In this document: positions 50,029 to 56,547 of the stretch, one piece after another
Layout: every line of letters begins with the position of its first letter
Position numbering within the stretch: position 1 is the stretch's first letter
Source of the DNA: an uncultured Fibrobacter sp.
GTDB lineage: Bacteria > Fibrobacterota > Fibrobacteria > Fibrobacterales > Fibrobacteraceae
Direction: 5' to 3'
NCBI GenBank assembly: GCA_946408125.1
Contig: CAMJQW010000012.1
Coordinates: forward strand, 1-56,547
DNA length: 56,547 nucleotides
Program-made: the position numbers and the translations under genes
The notes under the pieces: generated by a model
What the model was told of the DNA's origin: nothing
The model's database searches: none
The model's input: only the letters and a program-made list of their open reading frames with translations

Positions 50029-52167
50029 TTATTTTACAGCCTTCACTGTCGAGGACTTCGTCTTCACGATGTACATGCCCTTGCGCAGGTCGAGGCGGAG
50101 TGTCCCGTCGGCATTGACGGCTTCGCTCTTGATGCCGCTCCAGAGGAGGTTGCCGTTCAGGTCGAACACCTTTGCGGCGGCGGCCATGTCGTTTACGGTT
50201 AAGCGGGTGCGCAAGCCCTTGATACTTTCATTGCCGCCGCAGCCGGTGGCGACAATCTTAGCGATGTAGATGCCGGCGTTGTCGCTGTTGAACGAGAGCT
50301 GCGTGGAGCCGAAGGGGGCTCCGGTCGAGTCTACTTCGTTATCGAGCGGTACCGAGACCTCGGCCCAGGAGCCCGCGGGCGCAGTGTTGCCGTACTGGTA
50401 GCTGCTCCAGGTGCTGCCGCCCGCACCGCCGATGTTCACGGAGGCGTCTTCGGCGTCGATGCTACGCATGGTGAATACGAGTTCCTTGCAGGCGGTGAGC
50501 GGACTCTTGATTGCGGCTTCATCCGGGAGCGTAAAGAGGGCGTGCTGGTAACCGCATTCGTCCTGGGCGCAGCCGGCGAGCGGGATCTTTACATATTTTG
50601 ATATGCCGTCGAGCGCGGTAGTCTCGAAGGTGACGGCATCGAGTGTTTCGTCGCTCTTCCATCCGGTAGCGGAAGTCGCGTTCGCGTAGTCGACAATCAC
50701 GAGGGAATCGCCGAAGTTCTTGTTGGGATCCTCGTACGGGTCCTCGATGGGGGAGTCTTCGCACTGGAGCGCGGCGGTGTTGTCCGTAGTGAATACGATC
50801 GTCGTGATGGACTTTGCGGGAGCGTCGATGATGGCGCCTGCGGTAACGGTCTTGCTCTTTTCGCCGCTTTCGGTAGACTGCACGGCGTAGACCGGATTGT
50901 AGCCGTTCACGGAGAGGTTCAGGTTCTGTGCGGAGCCCTTGTTGATGGCGACAACGGAGATGGAGTCACAGTCGGCACTGCGGAAGGCGACTGTATAGAC
51001 GTCATTTGCGTCGCTGGTGGCGCTCACCACGCGCCAGCCCGGGTTCACGAACTTGGAGTAGTGACGCATGGCGTGGTATTCGGGGTTGATGTAGAGTTTT
51101 TCTTCGGTGCAGCTGCTCCAGCCGCTGCCCGGGCACACGCCGATGAGTTGGCCGTTCTGTTCGCCCCAGAAGAGTTCCCAGGCGATGTAGCCGTTCAGTT
51201 TGCCGCCCGTGAATCCGACCTGCATGATGTGGGCGAGGCCGAGCATATCCTGCTCGCGTACCGCACTTTCCATGGTGCAGAATTCCGTCATGATGATGGG
51301 TTTGCTGTCACTGCCATAGCTGCTGGCGATGGCGCTCATCGGCTTGCGGAAGTTCTCCGGATTCAAGTAGTTCGTGCCGGAGTTGTCATTGCCGTCACCC
51401 GCATGGTACAGGTGGTAGGCGTAGCCGTCGAGGTTCTTGTCGTCGAGGGCCTTCGCATATTTTTCAAAGTTGCTGTAACCGATGCCGAGCGGTTCTGGAC
51501 CGAGAATCTTGGGCGGGTTCGCAAGCGTGCTGATGGAATCGCGTACGGCCTGCAGAGCCTGTTTGTAACCGGCGATTTCGCTTGTCTCGGTGGGCTCGAA
51601 CAAAGTCTCTTCGTACTCGGCTTCCATATCGGGCTCGTTCTGCAGGCTGATGTAGTCGGGAGTGATGCCTGCGTTGGCGTATGCCTGGAGGCTCTTCTTC
51701 CACCAGCCGGCGAACTCGCTGTAGACGAACTTGCCGTAAGGGTCGGTGCTCGAGGTCTTGAGCGTATTTTCGCCTTTGGAATGCTTTTGGCCTTTATCAC
51801 TTCCGTTCACGCTGCCGCTCGGCTTGAGACTGCCCGGAGCGGACCAGCTGGACATTTCGATCTTGAGGTGGTTGCCGAGGCGTTCCTTGCCTGCTTTCAC
51901 GATGGCGGCATCGGCGGCGATGCTTGTGGTGTCTTCCTGTTTCCAGTTACCGAGGCGTAGTAGCGAGAGGTTCAGCCCGGTGAAAGCGGTGTCGTAGAAG
52001 TCCTTCTGCATCGAAGCGCTCATGGCGGTAATCCAGCTCTGGTAGTAGGCGGCGCCGGCACCGAAGCCCACGACTTTCTGGGCTGTGGTGGCTGGGTCTA
52101 CTGTGATGGTTGCTGCGGCAGCTATTGATGTTGCCACGAGGGCGGTTGCAATGATTTTCCTATTCAT
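50029..52167 (-). CDS. Secreted GH30 xylanase with C-terminal beta domains
   Basis: A 712-residue enzyme; start at 52167 after AAGGATG. A signal peptide (MNRKIIATALVATSIAAAA) precedes a GH30 catalytic module (about 22-470) with acid/base E178 in SLQNEPDM and nucleophile E295 in MTEFCTME. The order and W/Y-rich cleft fit glucuronoxylanase-type GH30 (subfamily 8). A linker (EDPYEDPNKN) leads to a carbohydrate-binding-like beta-sandwich (about 495-635) and a sorting-type tail (AAAKVFDLNGNLLWSGIKSE...GMYIVKT). It acts outside the cell on xylan together with the GH10 enzyme at 7539. Confidence 0.9.
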   Translation of the reverse strand: MNRKIIATALVATSIAAAATITVDPATTAQKVVGFGAGAAYYQSWITAMSASMQKDFYDTAFTGLNLSLLRLGNWKQEDTTSIAADAAIVKAGKERLGNHLKIEMSSWSAPGSLKPSGSVNGSDKGQKHSKGENTLKTSSTDPYGKFVYSEFAGWWKKSLQAYANAGITPDYISLQNEPDMEAEYEETLFEPTETSEIAGYKQALQAVRDSISTLANPPKILGPEPLGIGYSNFEKYAKALDDKNLDGYAYHLYHAGDGNDNSGTNYLNPENFRKPMSAIASSYGSDSKPIIMTEFCTMESAVREQDMLGLAHIMQVGFTGGKLNGYIAWELFWGEQNGQLIGVCPGSGWSSCTEEKLYINPEYHAMRHYSKFVNPGWRVVSATSDANDVYTVAFRSADCDSISVVAINKGSAQNLNLSVNGYNPVYAVQSTESGEKSKTVTAGAIIDAPAKSITTIVFTTDNTAALQCEDSPIEDPYEDPNKNFGDSLVIVDYANATSATGWKSDETLDAVTFETTALDGISKYVKIPLAGCAQDECGYQHALFTLPDEAAIKSPLTACKELVFTMRSIDAEDASVNIGGAGGSTWSSYQYGNTAPAGSWAEVSVPLDNEVDSTGAPFGSTQLSFNSDNAGIYIAKIVATGCGGNESIKGLRTRLTVNDMAAAAKVFDLNGNLLWSGIKSEAVNADGTLRLDLRKGMYIVKTKSSTVKAVK

Positions 52168-52215
52168 ATTCACATCCTTTGTATCCAATCAACCAACCCA
52201 AAGAAATGTGTAATA

Positions 52216-53388
52216 TCAGTACGCTCCGTCTCCCTTGAACACGACCTTGAAGGTTTTGAGGATGAGCTTGATGTCTTCGCCGATCTTGCCATCGCGACGG
52301 ATATAGTCGTTGTCGAGACGCATCTGTCCTTCGAAGGGAATGTTGCTTCGACCGCTGACCTGCCAGATGCAGGTGAGACCCGGGGTCACGGAAAGACGCA
52401 TGCGGTGCCAAGGTTCGTACTCTGCTACTTCCGACGGGATGGGCGGGCGCGGACCGACTATGGACATGTCTCCCTTGAGGATATTGATGAACTGGGGGAG
52501 CTCGTCGAGGCTGAACTTGCGGAGGATGCGGCCGAACGGATAGATGCGCGGGTCATTCTTCATCTTGAATGTCTTTCCGCCGGTTTCGTTTTGGGCCATC
52601 AATTCTTTCTTGCGCTCGTCCGCATCGACATACATGCTGCGGAACTTGTACATCGTGAAAAGCTTGCCGTTACGGCCAACGCGCGTCTGCTTGAAGATGA
52701 CAGGCCCTTTGGGATCGCTTAGCTTGACGGCGATGGCGCAGAATAGGAATAACGGTGAAAGTAATATGAGAGCGATGCTTGTACAAGTCAGGTCCACCAC
52801 GCGCTTAATCATGTGCCTGAAATGGATCTTGTTGGGATGTTCCCAGATGTGGTCGAGGTTCAGGCGTTTCAGCGAGAAGAAACTTCCGTTGGTGCTGTTG
52901 AACTCGTTGAACTTCTCCGTGAGGTCGAGGTTGTCCTTTTCCTGGTAGCCCGTGTAGAGGTACGCTTCAAAGATAGGCTTCTTGGGCGTGATGCGGAGCG
53001 TCTGGATGAGGCCCGCGTCGTTCAGCTTGTGAAGGATTTCCTTGCGGATGGATTCCAACGTTGTGAGGTCGGAGTTGAGGAGGATTACGCCGATGCCGCT
53101 GCCTTCGCTCAGGTAGCCGAGCACGTCAATGAACTTGAGGTGCGAGAACATGGTGAGGACGCTGACGCGCCAGGTCTTCTCGACTGTGCGCGAGGGACTG
53201 CCCCATCCGAAGAAATCGTACTGGTGCGAGTAGATCTTGATATACAGGAACGGCCTGCGGGTGCGGTTTGCACGCAGGAACTCCTCGTTCAGGCGCGCCC
53301 TAAAAAGGTGCGCCGGATACATGATGTTCTTCAGCTTCTGTTCGTTCAGAAGACTGTCAATTGCTGGATTGACTGATTCCTGTTCCAT
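52216..53388 (-). CDS. Bacterial sugar transferase (polyprenyl-phosphate glycosyl-1-phosphate transferase)
   Basis: 390 residues from MEQESVNPAID (53388). The N-terminal about 185 residues form a soluble domain of unknown role. One re-entrant/transmembrane helix (about 200-225) is followed by the WbaP/PglC-type catalytic domain: GPVIFKQTRVGRNGKLFTMYKFRSM, KNDPRIYPFGRILRKFSLDELPQ (split DE motif), MSIVGPRPP and GLTCIWQVSGRSNIPF. It moves a sugar-1-phosphate onto undecaprenyl phosphate, the first step in an exopolysaccharide or O-antigen. A second, larger transferase lies at 54826. Confidence 0.9.
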   Translation of the reverse strand: MEQESVNPAIDSLLNEQKLKNIMYPAHLFRARLNEEFLRANRTRRPFLYIKIYSHQYDFFGWGSPSRTVEKTWRVSVLTMFSHLKFIDVLGYLSEGSGIGVILLNSDLTTLESIRKEILHKLNDAGLIQTLRITPKKPIFEAYLYTGYQEKDNLDLTEKFNEFNSTNGSFFSLKRLNLDHIWEHPNKIHFRHMIKRVVDLTCTSIALILLSPLFLFCAIAVKLSDPKGPVIFKQTRVGRNGKLFTMYKFRSMYVDADERKKELMAQNETGGKTFKMKNDPRIYPFGRILRKFSLDELPQFINILKGDMSIVGPRPPIPSEVAEYEPWHRMRLSVTPGLTCIWQVSGRSNIPFEGQMRLDNDYIRRDGKIGEDIKLILKTFKVVFKGDGAY

Positions 53389-53493
53389 ATCGGGAAATAT
53401 AGTTATTAAGACGAGTTTTTCTATCGCCTCACATCTCACCTCTCTCATCTAATTTCTATTTTTACCCGCGAAAATCAAAAATGGAGACGCATT

Positions 53494-54783
53494 ATGCTGC
53501 GTATTGGCTTAATTGGTACTGGAACCGTCGGTGGCGGTGTCATTCAGATTCTTGAACAGAAGATTGCCGAGTATAAGGAAAAGCTCGGCGTCGAACTTGA
53601 ACTCGCTTGCATCTGCGCGAAGTCCGATGAAGAAGTCGCCCCGTACAAGGCGAAGGGCTACAAGGTTTCGACCAACGCCGACGAGATGATCGCCGGTAAC
53701 GATATCGACGTGCTCGTGGAACTTGCCGGTGGCTACAACATGCCGCGCAAGTGGATCCTGGCCGCCCTCAATTCGGGCAAGCATGTGGTGACCGCGAACA
53801 AGGCTCTCCTTGCCAAGTATGGTCACGAAATTTTCCCGCTCGCAGCCGAAAAGGGCCTGCATGTGCTGTTCGAAGCCGCGGTTGGCGGTGGCATTCCTAT
53901 TATCCGTAGCCTCCAGGAAGGACTGTTGGGCTCTACGGTGGAACACCTGAGCTGCATCATCAACGGTACCTGCAACTACATCCTGAGCCGCATGGCCGAC
54001 GAAGGCCTCGACTTCGACGTCGTGCTGAAGGACGCCCAGAAGCTCGGCTTTGCCGAAGCGGACCCGACCTTCGATATCGAAGGCATCGACTCCGCCCACA
54101 AGACGGCCCTGCTCGCTAGCCTCTGCAGCGGCAAGCGCGTGGACTTCGAGAAGATTCACGTGACGGGCATTTCCAAGATTACCGCCCAGGATATCGCATT
54201 TGCCAAGGAACTTGGCTGCTGCGTGAAGCTCCTCGGCATCTATCACCGCGACGGTGATCGCGTGGATGCCCGCGTCCATCCGTGCTTTGTCTCTAACGAG
54301 AACCTGCTCTCGAACGTGAACGGCGTGATCAATGCGGTTTACCTCAAGTGCGACAACCTGGGCGAAACGGTCCAGACCGGTGCCGGTGCCGGCCGCTTGC
54401 CGACCGCCTCTGCCGTGGTGGCCGACCTCGTGTCCTTGGCCCGCTCTACCGATATGGGCAGCCGTAAGGCGCTCCCGATGGGCTGGTTCAACGAGAACAA
54501 TTCCGCGACGCTGGTGCCCATTTCCGAGACGAGCGCCCGCTACTACCTGCGCTTCACGTCCCGCGATGCCTGCGGTGTGCTGGCCAAGATCACGAGCGTT
54601 CTCGCCGAGAATAACATCTCCATCGAGACGATTATCCAGAAGAACGTGAAGGACCCGGGCAAGGTGTCCATCGTGGTCATCACCGAAAAGACGCTCGACT
54701 GCAAGGCCTCGAAGGCGGTGGACTCCATCGACGCCCTGCCCGAAATCGTCGAAAAGAGCCAGGTCATCCGCTTCCTTGCGTAG
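53494..54783 (+). CDS. hom: Homoserine dehydrogenase with ACT domain
   Basis: A 429-residue enzyme that reduces aspartate semialdehyde to homoserine for threonine and methionine. The nucleotide-binding loop is GLIGTGTVGGG (6-16). VTANKALLAKYG, FEAAVGGGIPII and INGTCNYILSRM are substrate-domain signatures, as is GFAEADPTFDIEGIDSAHK with the catalytic lysine. A C-terminal ACT domain (about 345-425, YYLRFTSRDACGVLAKITSVL) probably binds threonine. Aspartokinase is not fused. Monocistronic with a terminator at 54785. Confidence 0.96.
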   Translation: MLRIGLIGTGTVGGGVIQILEQKIAEYKEKLGVELELACICAKSDEEVAPYKAKGYKVSTNADEMIAGNDIDVLVELAGGYNMPRKWILAALNSGKHVVTANKALLAKYGHEIFPLAAEKGLHVLFEAAVGGGIPIIRSLQEGLLGSTVEHLSCIINGTCNYILSRMADEGLDFDVVLKDAQKLGFAEADPTFDIEGIDSAHKTALLASLCSGKRVDFEKIHVTGISKITAQDIAFAKELGCCVKLLGIYHRDGDRVDARVHPCFVSNENLLSNVNGVINAVYLKCDNLGETVQTGAGAGRLPTASAVVADLVSLARSTDMGSRKALPMGWFNENNSATLVPISETSARYYLRFTSRDACGVLAKITSVLAENNISIETIIQKNVKDPGKVSIVVITEKTLDCKASKAVDSIDALPEIVEKSQVIRFLA

Positions 54784-54784
54784 G

Positions 54785-54812
54785 TCGGGTGGCCTCCGGG
54801 CCCGCTTTTTTT
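54785..54812 (+). terminator. Terminator of hom
   Basis: An imperfect CGGGTGGCC/GGGCCCG hairpin followed by T7. Confidence 0.6.
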
Positions 54813-54825
54813 GTAGTTTAAAAGC

Positions 54826-56277
54826 ATGTTCCGCGCAAGTACGCTAGAACGCATCCTCCTGGTCCTGTCGGACTACGCTGCCTTGACGATTTGCTTCGTC
54901 TTGGCTTTTTGGGTGCAGTTTCATAGCGGCTGGATTGTGGACAAGTACGACCCGAGCAAGACGTTTGATGCCTATGTGGGATTGTGTCTTGTCCTGAATA
55001 CGGGCTGGATTATCCTGTTTGTCTGTGCCGGGCTGTACCGTTCCTGGCTTCTGAATTCAAGAACGCACCAGATCCTCCGCGTGCTGCGTGCGGTGGCGGT
55101 CGGAATTGTATTCATCATCATCTGTCTTTTCGGTTCCGAGTTCGTAGGGAAGGTCTTTGCGAACCAGTCCTTGATCCATGACTACATTTACGGGTCCCGA
55201 TTCCCCTGGATTTTCATCTACGGCGGTCTCGCCATCTTGCTGGTGGCCAGTTTCCGTATGTTCATTTACCTGTGCTTGCGTGGCCTGCTCAAGCTGGGCT
55301 ATGGGGCTAACAATATCCTGGTACTCGGTGCGACCGAGTCCGGACGCAAGATTGCCGAGTCCCTCAAGAAGACTCCGGAATTGGGCCAGCGGGTAATCGG
55401 CTTTGTCGATGAGCGCTTCCAGGTGATGGAGCATGAGTTCGCGGGTTTCCCGGTGCTCGGCAAGTATTCCGATTTGCCGGCCTTGGTGAAGAAGAACCGC
55501 GTAAGCGGGATTGTCATTGCCCACGACAGCTCTTCCCCGCAAGAAATCATGCGCGTGCTGGTCTGGATTTGTGAACTGCCTCTGCATATTTACATCGTCC
55601 CGGAACTTTACCCCGTAGTGAACGGCCAGTTCAAGGGGAACCTCGTCCACGGTTTTGAACTGCAGGAGCTTTTCGCATTTACGATGCCGCCTTGGCAGGT
55701 GCAGGTCAAACGCGTCATCGATATCGTTTTCGGCACGTTTCTCGGTCTTTGCTCTTTGCCGGTCTGCCTGCTGGCGGCCATCGCCATCAAGCTGGAGGAC
55801 TGGGGCCCGGTTTTCTACTCGCAGGAAAGGATTGGCCTTTACGGCAAGCCGTTCATGGTCTACAAGTTTCGTACTATGCGTACCGATGCAGAAAAGTTTG
55901 GCGCCCAGTGGGCCACCAAGGACGACCCGCGCATTACGAAGGTGGGCAAGTTCCTGCGCAAGACCCGCATCGACGAATTGCCGCAGCTTTTGTGCGTGCT
56001 CCGTGGCGACATGAGCATGGTGGGCCCGCGTCCGGAACGTGCCGTGTTCATCGGTAAGCTTCGTGAGCAGATCCCGTTCTATATCAGCCGCCTCAAGATG
56101 AAGCCGGGCCTTACGGGCTGGGCGCAGGTGCGTCATCATTATGATACGAGCATTGAGGACGTGCAGATTAAGTTGCAGTACGACATGTATTACTACGAGA
56201 ACATGAGCCTGCTTTTGGATTTCCAGATTTTGGTGCGTACTGTCTACGTCGTGTTGACCGGAAAAGGAGCACAATAG
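54826..56277 (+). CDS. Undecaprenyl-phosphate glucose phosphotransferase (WcaJ-like)
   Basis: A 483-residue transferase. Four N-terminal helices (about 10-150), a CoA-binding/Rossmann-like domain (about 155-270, [19 protein letters not shown]) and a fifth helix (about 285-310) precede the catalytic domain: [60 protein letters not shown] and [15 protein letters not shown]. The architecture is the long polyisoprenyl-phosphate hexose-1-phosphate transferase (WcaJ, WbaP group), which starts exopolysaccharide repeat units at the inner membrane. The rest of the cluster is not in the window. Confidence 0.92.
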   Translation: MFRASTLERILLVLSDYAALTICFVLAFWVQFHSGWIVDKYDPSKTFDAYVGLCLVLNTGWIILFVCAGLYRSWLLNSRTHQILRVLRAVAVGIVFIIICLFGSEFVGKVFANQSLIHDYIYGSRFPWIFIYGGLAILLVASFRMFIYLCLRGLLKLGYGANNILVLGATESGRKIAESLKKTPELGQRVIGFVDERFQVMEHEFAGFPVLGKYSDLPALVKKNRVSGIVIAHDSSSPQEIMRVLVWICELPLHIYIVPELYPVVNGQFKGNLVHGFELQELFAFTMPPWQVQVKRVIDIVFGTFLGLCSLPVCLLAAIAIKLEDWGPVFYSQERIGLYGKPFMVYKFRTMRTDAEKFGAQWATKDDPRITKVGKFLRKTRIDELPQLLCVLRGDMSMVGPRPERAVFIGKLREQIPFYISRLKMKPGLTGWAQVRHHYDTSIEDVQIKLQYDMYYYENMSLLLDFQILVRTVYVVLTGKGAQ

Positions 56278-56320
56278 CGATGTGAGATGACGAATGTGGA
56301 ATGATTGATGAAAAATATTA

Positions 56321-56339
56321 CATTACACATTTCACATTA
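56321..56339 (+). repeat. 19-bp intergenic repeat, copy 2
   Basis: CATTACACATTTCACATTA, followed at once by CACATTTTG, between the sugar transferase and nadC. The preceding 40 bp contain reverse-oriented ATGTGGAATGATTGATG-like words, so the spacer is loosely self-complementary. Confidence 0.6.
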
Positions 56340-56366
56340 CACATTTTGACAACAGGAAGTTAAGTT

Positions 56367-56547
56367 ATGTATGGAGATTGCTCAACACCCGTTTTCCCTG
56401 TAGAAGATGCCCTCACGATGATCCGCTTGGCGCTTGCCGAAGACGTGCGCACGGGCGACGTGACGAGCGAATGGACCATCCCTGCCGACCAGAAGCAGCA
56501 TGCCCGCCTGATTGCGAAAGAAGACGGTGTGCTTGCCGGCCTCCCGG
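56367..56547 (+). CDS. nadC: Nicotinate-nucleotide pyrophosphorylase, 5' part
   Basis: The first 60 residues are present and the rest lies beyond the window. The N-terminus (LAEDVRTGDVTSEWTIPADQ; AKEDGVLAGLP) is the conserved start of NadC, which joins quinolinate and PRPP to nicotinate mononucleotide in NAD synthesis. A GGAAG site precedes the ATG. Confidence 0.88.
   Translation, partial: MYGDCSTPVFPVEDALTMIRLALAEDVRTGDVTSEWTIPADQKQHARLIAKEDGVLAGLP

Overview
The window looks like a chromosomal segment of a Fibrobacter-type bacterium. The evidence is two lipoproteins with the Fibrobacter major paralogous (FISUMP) domain, serine-rich linkers, secreted GH10 and GH30 xylanases with C-terminal tails resembling type IX secretion sorting domains, and housekeeping genes of a diderm (bamD, lptF, lptG). 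Several promoters fit the sigma-70 consensus; the tRNA-Gly promoter is an exact TTGACA-17-TATAAT.

Layout. 1-4620 is an A+T-rich accessory block: a VapBC-like toxin-antitoxin pair cut by the left edge, then a four-gene operon (SPFH protein, membrane protein, zinc-ribbon/TPR protein, membrane protein). It ends at a sharp junction with a 3' fragment of carB. 5362-8951 holds an MBL-fold hydrolase, cysS and a GH10 xylanase. 9041-11648 holds an orphan vsr, a flavodoxin-like lipoprotein, a secreted protein and a 51-residue peptide with a leader-like N-terminus. 11743-13684 holds an XPB-like helicase and tRNA-Thr(CGT). 13803-21762 is envelope biogenesis: a TPR membrane protein, the bamD/outer-membrane protein/PHP/rhomboid operon, and divergent lptFG. 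21773-25099 holds a diguanylate cyclase and a sodium:solute symporter. 25288-28558 is an anaerobic ribonucleotide reductase locus: paired NrdR-like boxes, nrdD without its glycyl-radical segment, a separate 48-residue glycyl-radical protein, and nrdG.

28629-33222 carries an Rpn-type nuclease and two tandem FISUMP lipoproteins. 33437-36021 has tRNA-Gly(GCC), a small membrane protein with a class III cyclase, and a HemW-like enzyme. 36134-43137 encodes two very large related surface proteins. 43206-49832 has a short RpoD-family sigma factor behind a sigma-54-type promoter, then a methyltransferase, a flippase-like protein, a UvrD-helicase/PlsC-acyltransferase fusion, murI and an unknown gene. 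50029-56547 has a GH30 xylanase, two sugar-phosphate transferases flanking homoserine dehydrogenase, and the start of nadC.

Most notable are the split nrdD, the helicase-acyltransferase fusion, the SPFH operon, the 51-residue peptide, and clusters of adjacent micro-hairpins that lie beside accessory genes and at the truncated carB. All calls come from reading the sequence; no database search was run.
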